Source of the DNA: Nitrosomonas sp.
GTDB taxonomy: Bacteria; Pseudomonadota; Gammaproteobacteria; Burkholderiales; Nitrosomonadaceae
Reading direction: 5' to 3'
NCBI GenBank assembly: GCA_024281675.1
Contig: JAMXAG010000001.1
Location: 186,001-250,000 of the forward strand
DNA: 64,000 nt
Below are positions 1-9,516 of the stretch, in pieces. A program made the translations under genes and the position numbers. The notes beneath the pieces are model-generated. The model saw only the letters and a program-made list of their open reading frames with translations, made no database searches and was not told the origin of the DNA. Position 1 is the stretch's first letter, and each line of letters starts with the position of its first letter.

Positions 1-1733
1 GCCGTATTGACATAGGCCATACCGAGATGATCGCCCATGCCGATATTGGTCACGATTGCTACATTGCAGCGATCAAATCCCAAGCCTTCGCGTAACATAC
101 CACCACGGGCTGTCTCTAGCACAGCTGCATCTACATCTGGATGGAATAGTATATTGCGAGCACTTTTAGGGCCACTGCAATCTCCGGTATCGATACATTG
201 CCCATTAACAAAAACACCATCGGTACAAGCAACACCGGCGCGTTGGTTGTTTCTTTCAAAGAGATTGCCAATTAATCGCGCGGTCGTTGTTTTGCCGTTG
301 GTTCCAGTAATGGCGACAATTGGAATACGTGCGTCATCATTCTTATCAAACATATAATCGATAATAGTTTCGCCAACATGACGTGCTTTTCCGTATGACG
401 GTTGCAAGTGCATACGTAGACCCGGAGCAGCATTTAATTCAATAATACCACCTCCCTGCTGTTCTAACGGATACATAACGTTGTCGCAAACTACATCGAC
501 ACCACAGATATCCAAACCTACTACTTTTGCAGCAGCTATTACGCGTGCTGCTAATTCAGGATGAACATCGTCTGTAACATCTGTCGCGGTACCACCTGTT
601 GATAAATTAGCATTGTTACGCAGAACGATGCGTATTCCTTTAGCGGGAATGGATTCAATCGTTAATCCCTGAGCAGCTAGGTGGGATACAGAAATTTCGT
701 CTAAACGAATTTTCGTTAATGAAGTTGCATGCCCATTACCACGCAAAGGATCAAGATTAATTTTTTCTACTAATTGTTGAATGGTATGTATGCCGTCGCC
801 AATGACTTGTGGAGGATTGCGTCTCGCGGCTGCCACCATTTTGTTACCGACCACCAACATGCGATAATCATTTCCTGGAATATAACGTTCAACTAAAACG
901 TTGCTGCTGAATTCCGCAGCAATTGCAAAAGCAGATTCGACTTGTTCTTGAGTAGTGAGGTTAACCGTAACACCTTTGCCTTGGTTACTGTCCTGCGGTT
1001 TTACAACCACCGGTGCACCAATTTCACACGCCGCTAACCACGCGTCATTGGCATTATCGATTTCTTTTCCAAGTGGCACTGGGATGCCTGCGGCATGTAG
1101 TAGTCTTTTGGTCAATTCCTTATCTTGTACAATTGATTCAGCAACCGCGTTTGTTTTGTCGCTTTCAGATGCTTGAATTCGGCGTTGCTTGCTCCCCCAA
1201 CCGAATTGTACCAAACTGCCGTTGGTCAACCGGCGTACAGGAATATTGCGTGTAATAGCAGCATTTACGATTGATCCAGTGCTTGGCCCGAGACGAATAT
1301 CCTCGTAGAGATCACGTAGGTGAGAGAGTGCATCAGTTAAATTAAATGGAGTATCTTCAATTGCGGCGGTACAGAGTTGTAGTGCAACCTCAAATGCGAG
1401 TCTACCAACTTTTTCTTCTGTGTATTCAACTATCACCCGATACGTATTAAGCTCAGGCGTGTTCGCAGTACGACTAAATGTAATCGAACAGCCAATTTGT
1501 GTTTGCAGTGTCAGGGTAGTCAATTCAAGCACATGTGCCAGAGTAATTGAATCATGATGGCCGGCTGTTTGCAGTAAAGGTATTTCTGGAAAACGTTCAC
1601 GTAGGCGCGTTTCAAAACCATCCAGTGAGTTGATTTTGTTTTCAGAATCATCACAAAATACAGTTGCTTCGATTGAAGTGTGTTGACTCCATAAATTAGG
1701 GCCACGTAATGCCCGGATTTTTAGTACTTTCAT
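1..1733 (-). CDS. cphA: cyanophycin synthetase, 3' end outside window
   Basis: Polymerises aspartate and arginine into the storage polymer cyanophycin in the cytoplasm. Reading leftward from ATG at 1733, about 577 codons are open to the window edge. The N-terminus MKVLKIRALRGPN is typical of CphA. An ATP-grasp (glutathione-synthetase-like) domain lies near residues 160-400, with the segment VVVKPQDSNQGKGV. A Mur-ligase domain then starts with the P-loop GTNGKTTT. The start codon overlaps the stop of the upstream synthetase gene as ATGA, so the two genes form a translationally coupled pair. The C-terminal part is not visible, so completeness cannot be judged. Assignment as CphA family is secure; which of the pair is the main enzyme is inference. 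Confidence 0.9.
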   Translation of the reverse strand, partial: MKVLKIRALRGPNLWSQHTSIEATVFCDDSENKINSLDGFETRLRERFPEIPLLQTAGHHDSITLAHVLELTTLTLQTQIGCSITFSRTANTPELNTYRVIVEYTEEKVGRLAFEVALQLCTAAIEDTPFNLTDALSHLRDLYEDIRLGPSTGSIVNAAITRNIPVRRLTNGSLVQFGWGSKQRRIQASESDKTNAVAESIVQDKELTKRLLHAAGIPVPLGKEIDNANDAWLAACEIGAPVVVKPQDSNQGKGVTVNLTTQEQVESAFAIAAEFSSNVLVERYIPGNDYRMLVVGNKMVAAARRNPPQVIGDGIHTIQQLVEKINLDPLRGNGHATSLTKIRLDEISVSHLAAQGLTIESIPAKGIRIVLRNNANLSTGGTATDVTDDVHPELAARVIAAAKVVGLDICGVDVVCDNVMYPLEQQGGGIIELNAAPGLRMHLQPSYGKARHVGETIIDYMFDKNDDARIPIVAITGTNGKTTTARLIGNLFERNNQRAGVACTDGVFVNGQCIDTGDCSGPKSARNILFHPDVDAAVLETARGGMLREGLGFDRCNVAIVTNIGMGDHLGMAYVNT

Positions 1734-4066
1734 AAATAAATTCCTTGGGGATGCACATTGATTGAAAGATCTTGATTTTCAGGTTTGAATTTTTGTTGAT
1801 TTAAACCGAATGTTTCAATACCTCTTCGTATGAGATTGATCTCTAATCCTAGCGCCCAAGTTGCTGCAATGGCAGCCAGTATATTTTCTATTTCGTGGGT
1901 ATTAGGCTTGGAAGATGATTGAGAGGATATTTCCGATACTTTGATTAACGGCAACTCATGTGTGCCGGTGGTTAGAATAATGGTGTTCTTACGTAGGATT
2001 ACAGCGCGCTTATTATGTGTGGGTCCTGTGCCATTCGTACAGTGATGTGCAATTACAGGTGATTTAGCTTCGCTGCTAAAAAAGATGACTTCACCATCAC
2101 AAATTTCAGCTATTTCAATTGCCATTTCATCTTTAGCGTTGAGAATCGCAGCACCTGTCGGTAATGATATGTTTTTTTTGACATCGTCAAGTACCGCAGC
2201 AGTGGATGTCACGACATCTATTTGCGTGCGCAATACAGTAAAAACCTGCTGGACTGTTTCAATATCGTTACGACCGATATGGCAATTCGCATCGATGTTA
2301 GTAATAACACCAACCTGACAGCGATCATAAGCGAGTCCTTCGTTTAATATGGCATCGAAGCTGTTTTCAAATACTGCAGTTTCAACGATTGGGTTCATTA
2401 AGGTACGATTGGCAGCAACCCAATTTGCATTGTCATTTTTATCGATTTGTCGATAATCAAGATAAAGTCCATTACTAGACGCTAATCCGGTACGCTTACC
2501 GGAGAGAATTAATAATTTAGCGATGAGATAAGAAACCGCTGTTTTTCCGTAGCTCCCACTGACTCCGACGATAGGGATACGGCCATTATCATTGTTGGGA
2601 AATAAATTTTCGACGATTGCTTGACCGACCGGCCTTGGTGTTCCAACCGCTGGTTTAATGTGCATCAATAAGCTTGGGCCAGCATTGACTTCAACAATAG
2701 CACCGCCTTGTTCATTTAATGGACGAGCAATATCTTTTGCCACCAGATCAATTCCAGCAATATCTAAACCGATGATACGTGCTGCTAACGATGCAATCGA
2801 GGCAGTACTGGGGTGAACTTCATCAGTGACATCGAAAGCATGATTACCATTGCGCTGAATTAGAACTTCCACACCGGAAGGAATAACCGAATTGCTATCA
2901 TACCCTTGATGCGTGATTTCCATTTTTGCAGCACTATCCAGGCGTATCAAGTTGAGTGGGTGATCTTCTGTATTTCCTCGGCGCGGATCAGAATTAATTT
3001 GTAATTCAATCAACTCGGAAATAGTGGAATGACCGTCTCCGATAATTGAAACCGAATCTCCACGTGTTGCGGCAACTAATTTTCCACCAACAACCAGCAG
3101 TCGATGTTCTGTTCCAGCGATATATTTTTCAACCAATACTTCGCTACCTTCGCTGAGCGCAATTTGATAAGCGGATTCAATTTCTTCACGTTTCGATAGC
3201 TCAATAAAAACACCTCGGCCATGATTGCCATCACAGGGTTTTATCACCACGGGCAAGCCAATATCTTCAGCCGCTTCCCAGGCTTCTTCAGCGTTGGAAA
3301 CAATCTTTCCTTCTGGGACTGGTACACCGCATGACTGTAATAGCGTTTTAGTTAAATCTTTGTCGCGCGAAATACTTTCAGCGATTGCTGGAGTGCGGTC
3401 AGTCTCGGCCGTCCAAATATGATGACATTTGTTACCATAACCCAACTGTACTAGGTTGCCTTTGCTTAATAGTCGAATGGTAGGGATATTACGAGCCATG
3501 GCAGCCTCTACGATGCAAGCTGTCGATGGGCCTAACCAAAGTGAATCCACCATATCGCGAATTTTGCTGATGGCACCGGCTGTATCATAGGATGGTGACG
3601 AAAGTTGTTCGAAATTCATTGCAGCTAAAATTAATTCGCGAGCAAAATGCATTGCTGTTTTGGCAATTTCGGCGTGCCAAGCGCTAACAGCAACATGATA
3701 GACACCACGCGTGGATGTTTCACGCGCTCGACCAAACCCTCCTTTCATACCTGCGAGATTTTGTAGTTCCAGCGTTACATGTTCGAGAATATGGCAAGGC
3801 CACGTGCCTTCTTTGACACGGCGTAGAAATCCACCATGCTCTTCGTAGCTGCAGCGATGTTCAATGAGGGAAGGTAGCCATGCCGACAATCGTTCATAAA
3901 ATCCGGGTATCTTATCGGATGGGAAATCTTCTAACTCCCCTATATCGACCGTTGCTTCAGTAGTAGGGTAATAGGTCCAACGGTTGGGGCCATTTAGGTG
4001 CTTGAAATTAATAAATCTAAGATCTTTTTTTGTAGTGCAAGAATTAGAACTTGAGCGTTCAGACAT
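1730..4066 (-). CDS. second cyanophycin synthetase (CphA'-like, short C-terminus)
   Basis: Second member of the cyanophycin synthetase pair, 778 aa from the preferred ATG at 4066 (an upstream in-frame start at 4117 adds 17 residues with no support). Domains in order: CphA N-terminal domain (GGFLRRVKEG, HILEHVTLELQ), ATP-grasp domain (VVIKPCDGNHGRGV), Mur-ligase central domain with the P-loop GSYGKT. The protein stops about where the Mur-ligase C-terminal lobe should begin, so it is shorter than the usual ~870-residue CphA. In this family the ATP-grasp domain adds Asp and the Mur domain adds Arg (established for CphA), so this copy may be altered in the second activity (inference). Tandem full and short synthetases are known in other betaproteobacteria. 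Confidence 0.88.
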   Translation of the reverse strand: MSERSSSNSCTTKKDLRFINFKHLNGPNRWTYYPTTEATVDIGELEDFPSDKIPGFYERLSAWLPSLIEHRCSYEEHGGFLRRVKEGTWPCHILEHVTLELQNLAGMKGGFGRARETSTRGVYHVAVSAWHAEIAKTAMHFARELILAAMNFEQLSSPSYDTAGAISKIRDMVDSLWLGPSTACIVEAAMARNIPTIRLLSKGNLVQLGYGNKCHHIWTAETDRTPAIAESISRDKDLTKTLLQSCGVPVPEGKIVSNAEEAWEAAEDIGLPVVIKPCDGNHGRGVFIELSKREEIESAYQIALSEGSEVLVEKYIAGTEHRLLVVGGKLVAATRGDSVSIIGDGHSTISELIELQINSDPRRGNTEDHPLNLIRLDSAAKMEITHQGYDSNSVIPSGVEVLIQRNGNHAFDVTDEVHPSTASIASLAARIIGLDIAGIDLVAKDIARPLNEQGGAIVEVNAGPSLLMHIKPAVGTPRPVGQAIVENLFPNNDNGRIPIVGVSGSYGKTAVSYLIAKLLILSGKRTGLASSNGLYLDYRQIDKNDNANWVAANRTLMNPIVETAVFENSFDAILNEGLAYDRCQVGVITNIDANCHIGRNDIETVQQVFTVLRTQIDVVTSTAAVLDDVKKNISLPTGAAILNAKDEMAIEIAEICDGEVIFFSSEAKSPVIAHHCTNGTGPTHNKRAVILRKNTIILTTGTHELPLIKVSEISSQSSSKPNTHEIENILAAIAATWALGLEINLIRRGIETFGLNQQKFKPENQDLSINVHPQGIYL

Positions 4067-4310
4067 AAAGCAAGAAATCTTAAAAGAGAGATACCGTAAT
4101 AACGTTACCTGGATCAATAGGTTTACAAAGAAGTAAAAATAATATTCGACAGTTCTAGACAGTGTTGTCAGAAAATAAAAAAGAATGGAATGATTGTTAA
4201 ATTACCAATTTTTCATGAGAAGATTTGTCATGATCTCAATGAGTGGAATGTATCGCAGGCACGAGATAATCGTCAGTTTATCAGCGCAGTATTCTGAAAT
4301 TTAAGAATAG

Positions 4311-4610
4311 GAGCTCAACACAAAATTACATCTGACCGTGGATGATTTGGTATGCTGATCAGGGTTGTCATTACGAAAAATACCACAGCGGATTGCACAC
4401 AAGCTTCTCGTCTGATCGAGGGAGTTACAGCAGAATATTTGCCTGCGGATTGCGATTATGATAGTGATGCTATCGTGGAGCAAGATAGAACTACAACGGA
4501 GGCATAGATCTGTACCACCTCACAGAAACCGGAAAACGCAGAGAGGTTATGGTTCCCAGAGCTCTACTGTTTGCGTCACATTGTAGAGAGAGGGAACACA
4601 AAGGATCAAA
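4311..4610 (+). pseudogene. degenerate IS5-family transposase remnant
   Basis: In the gap between the cyanophycin genes and rapA, short peptides in shifting frames match the middle of an IS5-type transposase in the right order. They are ELNTKLHLTVDDL at 4311, then ADCTQASRLIEG and CDYDSDAIVEQ in the frame beginning near 4358, then VPPHRNRKTQRGY and ELYCLRHIVERGN near 4510-4595. Stops and frameshifts separate them, the DDE catalytic frame is broken and no terminal repeats are visible. It is a decayed fragment with no function. Recognition is from memory of the family. Confidence 0.75.
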
Positions 4611-4617
4611 CAGGTTC

Positions 4618-7518
4618 CTAAATTGCCACAATGACCCGAATTGCATCTAAGCGAAGTTGCGGTGAATTGACAGCGATTGTTGTTTGTTCCAGCAACTGAT
4701 CAAAAAAATCGATTTCTTCATCACGAACATTAGGATTGATTTGTTTTAAAGCGCTTAGTCTTTTAATTTCAGGTGAAATGAGCTGTTTTATCCTCTCATG
4801 AGACTGTGAAATAATCTCGGGTATTTGTTTACTCGCGCATTCTTCACTTAGGGCAAGCAGATTAAAAATGCTATTTTCTTTTAATTGAATAATCTGCTTG
4901 GCGATGTTGATAGCAACAGGCATTAGCAACGGGTTGATCGATTCATGACAGAATTGCGCTTGATAGTCATTGTTTTCTTCATCAACTAAAGTACGGATCA
5001 TAGTGGGTGGCAAATAATGGTTGACTTGCTGAAATGCAGCGTGGTGTGTTTGTACGACAAAAAGGCATTCCAATAACAAGGTTCCAGGGGATATATTTTT
5101 ATGTTGGATAGAAGTGATCACTGCGTTGCCCGACTCATCTCCCATGATTCTATCTAATGCATGTAAAACCATAGGGTGTTCCCAGGTTAGAAAATGCATA
5201 TCTTCGTTTGCTAAAGCTACGGATCTCGAGTAGGTGATGATAGAGCCTTCATCGTCTAGACCTGGAAAAGGGATCGTCATGTGCTCACTGGGTTCAATAT
5301 GGAAACTGCCCGAGCGATGTTCTTCGATATGGACACCACAACAATCAAACACTTCTTCCATGTAATGTGCTAGTGACGAATCATTTTCTTGAGAGAGTGC
5401 AAGCTGTAGTAATTCGTTTGCAACCTCGGGACGAAACGAATGATATTCCAATAACTTATCGCGGCCACGTCGCAGTTGGTCATTAACGGCTTCACTGATC
5501 GATCGCGTCATGACAAGTAGATTCGGAAGTTTATCGAGATTCATTGGTGCTTGATGCAAGGTTGCAATTAGCTCAGCTTCGATTTGCTTAAAAACAGTTT
5601 GCCCTGCGGGGCAGGTTTTCTCAAATGCATTGAGTCCTTCATGGTACCAGTGAAACATTACAGCCAATCCGCTGTTTTCTAAGTAGGGAACATGTATATG
5701 GATGGTGCTAGATTGGCCAATGCGATCAAGTCTGCCGATACGTTGCTCTAGTAAATCAGGGTTCAATGGTAAATCAAACAATACCAAATGATGTGCAAAC
5801 TGGAAATTGCGGCCTTCGCTACCGATTTCTGAGCAAATTAAAACTTGACTGCCGTCATCGTTATTGGCAAAGAGTGCAGCCGCGCGATCACGTTCAATCA
5901 AATTCAAACTCTCATGAAAAACAGGAGTATGTCTGCCTGTTAGTATTTTAAGTGCCTTGGCCATATCGAGCGCTGTTTGGGCGTTGGCAGTAATAATCAG
6001 TATTTTTTCTGTTTTTAGCTTCTTGAGCAAATCTTGTAACCATGAAATACGTGGGTCAATTGTAGTCCAATCGGTACTACCAGGTTCAGATCTGGCTTGG
6101 TATAACAATTCAGGGTTCAAAAGCAAATGCGGTTTCGATAAATAGAGCGTGGTAAGGTCTTGTAAGTATTGATGGTATTGTTCAGGTAACGGTAGTGGCG
6201 TTGGAAACAATTTTCTTTCTGGGAAACCTTTAATGGTGGCGCGATTATTACGAAATAGAATCCGGCCCGTACCATGCCGATCAAGCAATTGATCGGCCAG
6301 TAATTTTCTGGATTGACGAATCTGATCGCCAATGGTTTTTTTGTTCGTCAATTGCGTTAACAATTTTGTTGATTCGGCAGAGTTCAGAGTTTTAGCAATG
6401 ATTCGTTTATTACTTGGAGTCAACTCTTCGTCGTTTAATAAATTCTCAATCGCTTCGGCGATAGGTCCATAACGCTGTTCTTCAGTCACAAAATCAGAGA
6501 GTGTAGTAAAACGATCAGGATCGAGGAGTCGTAAGCGTGCAAAGTGACCTACTTTGCCTAACTGTTCAGGAGTGGCCGTCAGTAATAAAACCCCGCTAGT
6601 ACAGGCCGATAATGCTTCAATAATGCGGTATTCTTGGCTAACCGAATGTTCGCTCCATTGAAGATGGTGTGCTTCATCAACGATTAGCAGATCCCAATTT
6701 CCGGTTAATGCGGACTGAAACGATGAATTGCTAACACGAAGAAAATCCAAACTACATAGCACCAATTGTTCTGCATGAAAGGGGTTATCCTCTGGTGTAC
6801 TTTGCTGTATGGATTGGTATCTTGGTTCATCAAAAATGCTGAATCGCAGATTAAAGCGTCGTAGCATCTCAACCAGCCATTGATGAATCAATGTTTCCGG
6901 AACGACCACTAGCACGCGTTTAACACGTTCTGTTAAGAGCTGCTGGTGGAGGATCAAGCCGGCTTCAATGGTTTTTCCCAATCCTACTTCATCTGCCAGT
7001 AAAACCCTAGGAGCATAACGATGTGAAACTTCATGTGCGATGTAGAGTTGATGTGGTATCAAACTGGTTCGAGTGCCTATTAAACCGTACAATGGCATTT
7101 GTGCGAAGCGGTGGCGCATCAGCAATGTTTGGTAACGAACTTGAAACCATTTATTTTGACCAAGTTGTCCCAACATCAACCGATCCATCGGGCGGTTTAA
7201 ATGTACTTGATGCGTTAAATCTGCTTCGGACAGCTCAATTTTTTGATCAGTCGTTGTTATTCCAGAATAAAACACTAGACCATCTTGCTCAACAACGTGT
7301 AACACTTTCAGGGTGACGCCATCTTGACTGCTGATCGTGTCATTCACTCGAAAAACAACCCGTGTCAATGGTGCTGAAGCTTTCGCATACGAACGAACCT
7401 CACCGGTTGCATTAAAAATAATGTTGATAATTCTGGGTTGAACTGTTTGAATCGTACCTAAACCCAGTGATAAATCAACATCACAGATCCATCGTTGGCC
7501 TGTCTTAAAGTCACGCAT
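4618..7518 (-). CDS. rapA: RNA polymerase-associated ATPase RapA
   Basis: SWI2/SNF2-type ATPase that binds RNA polymerase and helps recycle it after transcription. At 966 aa it is almost the same length as E. coli RapA (968). The N-terminus (TGQRWICDVDLSLGLGT) matches the RapA N-terminal Tudor-like domains. The Walker A motif lies in LLADEVGLGKT (residues 173-183) and the DEAH box at 281-284. The helicase C-terminal half has EIGSEGRNFQ and EQRIGRLDRIGQ. It appears monocistronic. Its start is only 60 bp from the left end of the accessory island, so the island may have replaced part of its upstream control region. Confidence 0.95.
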   Translation of the reverse strand: MRDFKTGQRWICDVDLSLGLGTIQTVQPRIINIIFNATGEVRSYAKASAPLTRVVFRVNDTISSQDGVTLKVLHVVEQDGLVFYSGITTTDQKIELSEADLTHQVHLNRPMDRLMLGQLGQNKWFQVRYQTLLMRHRFAQMPLYGLIGTRTSLIPHQLYIAHEVSHRYAPRVLLADEVGLGKTIEAGLILHQQLLTERVKRVLVVVPETLIHQWLVEMLRRFNLRFSIFDEPRYQSIQQSTPEDNPFHAEQLVLCSLDFLRVSNSSFQSALTGNWDLLIVDEAHHLQWSEHSVSQEYRIIEALSACTSGVLLLTATPEQLGKVGHFARLRLLDPDRFTTLSDFVTEEQRYGPIAEAIENLLNDEELTPSNKRIIAKTLNSAESTKLLTQLTNKKTIGDQIRQSRKLLADQLLDRHGTGRILFRNNRATIKGFPERKLFPTPLPLPEQYHQYLQDLTTLYLSKPHLLLNPELLYQARSEPGSTDWTTIDPRISWLQDLLKKLKTEKILIITANAQTALDMAKALKILTGRHTPVFHESLNLIERDRAAALFANNDDGSQVLICSEIGSEGRNFQFAHHLVLFDLPLNPDLLEQRIGRLDRIGQSSTIHIHVPYLENSGLAVMFHWYHEGLNAFEKTCPAGQTVFKQIEAELIATLHQAPMNLDKLPNLLVMTRSISEAVNDQLRRGRDKLLEYHSFRPEVANELLQLALSQENDSSLAHYMEEVFDCCGVHIEEHRSGSFHIEPSEHMTIPFPGLDDEGSIITYSRSVALANEDMHFLTWEHPMVLHALDRIMGDESGNAVITSIQHKNISPGTLLLECLFVVQTHHAAFQQVNHYLPPTMIRTLVDEENNDYQAQFCHESINPLLMPVAINIAKQIIQLKENSIFNLLALSEECASKQIPEIISQSHERIKQLISPEIKRLSALKQINPNVRDEEIDFFDQLLEQTTIAVNSPQLRLDAIRVIVAI

Positions 7519-7578
7519 GTAAGGTGATCAAAATGAATTTGTAAAACATAATAAATGACATATGGATTTCACGCAGTA

Positions 7579-7594
7579 TGACCTGGTCAAGTAA
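7579..7594 (+). repeat. isolated IS3-like terminal repeat, left end of island
   Basis: Sixteen bases identical to the inner end of the degenerate IS3-like element at 13276-13291. Beyond them the two sequences diverge at once, so only the very end of an element is present here. It lies 60 bp upstream of the rapA start and 64 bp beyond the 3' end of the NLR-like gene. Confidence 0.6.
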
Positions 7595-7658
7595 GGGGTA
7601 GATATACCCAGGGGTGGGGTCGCCAGGAAAAAATGTCACCATATAAAAAAATTAAAAA

Positions 7659-8245
7659 TCAGTTAATATTTTCCTTAGAGGGAAATTCCAATAGCTTTTC
7701 AATGCTCGCCTGTATTTCATCGTTTGTTAGGCCTAGCTGCAGAAGTAGCATAGAATAATTTTTCAATACAGTTCTAGAGTTTGGGTGCCCCGTTCCTAAG
7801 CTTTTGATGATTATTATCAGCGCTTGTCGCATCAGCGGTTCAGCTTCATTCAAGCGATTGATGTCTTGAAGCAGTAGCGCCAGGTTGTTGAGATCAGTGG
7901 CAACCCTTGGGTGATCGGCTCCGAAGCTCGCCTCATTGATTGCCAAAGCCCTTTGCCTCAGTGGTTCGGCATCAGTCAGTCTGTTGGTGACCTGAAACAG
8001 GCGCGCCAAGTTGTTGAGGCTGCGTGCAACGTTTGGATGATCTTCTCCGAAGCTCGCCTCATTGATTACCAGAGCTCTTCGCAACAACGGCTCGGCATCA
8101 GCCAAGCGATTGGTGTCTTGAAGCAGTAGCGCCAGGTTGTTGAGGCCGCGTGCAACGGTTGGATGATTTTCCCCGAAGCTCGCCTCATCGATTGCCAGAG
8201 CCCTTCGTATCAGCGGCTCGGCTTCAACCAGACGATTGGTTTCTC
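7659..8245 (-). pseudogene. STAND/NLR-like gene, 3' fragment (TPR units 5-8)
   Basis: The last piece of a gene split by two insertion sequences. It encodes four 42-residue tetratricopeptide units of the kinesin-light-chain type (pattern AEPLxRRALAI, then LNNLAxLLQxTNRL). The final unit is degenerate, and a short tail follows it up to the stop. The reading frame joins the middle fragment exactly once IS copy 1 and one CTC target duplication are removed, restoring AELLRETNRLVEAEP across the junction. Without that junction the fragment has no proper start; an ATG within the IS end gives an apparent ORF from 8261. TPR arrays in STAND proteins usually act as the sensor (family knowledge); the ligand here is unknown. 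Confidence 0.85.
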
Positions 8246-8278
8246 TGAGGTATGTTGTCAAAAATGGAGTCCATAGGT

Positions 8279-9184
8279 TTAAGCAGCGAGTAGATTTGCA
8301 TAGTACTGCTGCGAAAATTGTGCAGGCGATAAATAACCTAATTTTTCTTGCTTGCGCTGTCGGTTATAGAATATTTCGATATATTCGGTAATCTCCTGAA
8401 TGGCTTGTTGCCGTGTTTTGAATCTCCGATGATGCACCAGTTCGGTTTTAAGTATCCCCCAGAAGCTTTCCATCGGCGCATTATCATAGCAGTCGCCCTT
8501 GCGGCTCATGGAGGCGATCATGCCAAATTGTTGCAATAAATTCCGGTAATCGTGTGCACAGTATTGACTACCTTGATCTGAATGAGCAATGAGCCCCTTA
8601 TCCGGATGTTTATTTGCAGTTGCGCGAAATAATGCCTGTATAACCAGGCTCTTTGTCATTTTCTCATTCATGGCATAGCCCACCAGTTCGCCATTAAATA
8701 GATCTTTTATTCCAGCCAAGTACAACCAGCCCTCATCTGTAGGAATATAAGTGATGTCACTGACCCACACTTTACCAGGTGCATTAACAGAAAATTCCCG
8801 TTTCAGAATATTGGGCGCAACCGGTAAATTATGTTTAGAATCGGTCGTCACCTTGAATTTTAGCTTTTGCTTACAACGCAAACCCAATTTCCTGCGCAAT
8901 GTTCGAACACGGTATGGTGTGGCTTGTACTCCGTGATCCGCCAAATCATGATGCAAGCGCTTTGCACTGTAGGTCTCTCGTGTACGTTGGTGTGCGGCCA
9001 GTATTTCTATTTCCAGCCTTCTATTCTCCCGCTTACGTTTACAAAGCGGGCGCGTTCTTTGAGCATGAAAGCCGCTCTCGGAAACATTCAATACTCGACA
9101 CATGAGCCCAATCGAATAGCTTCGTCGCATCGATTCAATCAAACCGTATCTCACCGCGACTCCTTGGCGAAATACGTCGCACAC
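8279..9184 (-). CDS. IS3-family transposase OrfB (copy 1)
   Basis: DDE integrase-type catalytic part of the transposase, 301 aa. Visible are the helix-turn-helix-like N-terminal part (YSAKRLHHDLADHGV) and the rve integrase core. The core carries VSDITYIPTDEGWLYLAG (first Asp), IAHSDQGSQY (second Asp) and DCYDNAPMESFWGILK (Glu). It is normally made as an OrfAB fusion by -1 frameshifting at A AAA AAG, so the GTG at 9184 is probably not an independent start. Identical in protein sequence to copy 2. Confidence 0.95.
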   Translation of the reverse strand: MCDVFRQGVAVRYGLIESMRRSYSIGLMCRVLNVSESGFHAQRTRPLCKRKRENRRLEIEILAAHQRTRETYSAKRLHHDLADHGVQATPYRVRTLRRKLGLRCKQKLKFKVTTDSKHNLPVAPNILKREFSVNAPGKVWVSDITYIPTDEGWLYLAGIKDLFNGELVGYAMNEKMTKSLVIQALFRATANKHPDKGLIAHSDQGSQYCAHDYRNLLQQFGMIASMSRKGDCYDNAPMESFWGILKTELVHHRRFKTRQQAIQEITEYIEIFYNRQRKQEKLGYLSPAQFSQQYYANLLAA

Positions 9185-9468
9185 TTTTTTATAAAATCAC
9201 GCTCCATCTTCACTTCTGCTAATTCACGTTTAACTCTGGATAGCTCTAACTCAAGTTCAGTCAGCGGCTTATGATGCTTGCCTACTGTAATGAGTTCTCC
9301 TCGTTTGTCAGCATAAACCCAATTCTTTAGTGTCCCCTGGGGTAACGACAGCCGTTTTGCTGCTTCAACCAGAGTCAATCCGCTTTCTTTGAAAAATTTA
9401 ACTGATTCCTTCCGAAATTCCTGACTATATTGTGTGCGGGGTAATTCCATTTTCATCCTCCATTTCAT
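9151..9468 (-). CDS. IS3-family transposase OrfA (copy 1)
   Basis: Helix-turn-helix DNA-binding subunit of the IS, 105 aa from the first ATG. The ribosome-binding GGAGG sits 6 nt before a third in-frame ATG at 9450, so the true protein probably starts MELPRTQYSQ. It has the HTH segment LTLVEAAKRLSLPQGTLKNW and a C-terminal leucine-zipper-like coil (ELELSRVKRELAEVKMER). It overlaps orfB in the -1 frame. Confidence 0.93.
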   Translation of the reverse strand: MKWRMKMELPRTQYSQEFRKESVKFFKESGLTLVEAAKRLSLPQGTLKNWVYADKRGELITVGKHHKPLTELELELSRVKRELAEVKMERDFIKKCATYFAKESR

Positions 9469-9516
9469 GTCTTCATTTTATGAAACTTCGGACTCCTTGA
9501 AAATCAGCATACCTCA

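Larger units (their letters stand above)
8246..9516 (-). mobile_element. IS3-family insertion sequence, copy 1 (1271 bp)
   Basis: A complete element bounded by imperfect 27-bp inverted repeats that begin TGAGGTATG and end GGAGTCC. It is flanked by the 3-bp direct repeat CTC (8243-8245 and 9517-9519). It carries overlapping orfA and orfB with an A AAA AAG slip site at 9190-9184. It has the same length and the same encoded proteins as the copy at 11075-12345 but opposite orientation. The clean target duplication and intact ORFs point to a recent insertion. It disrupts the TPR region of the NLR-like gene. Confidence 0.95.
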
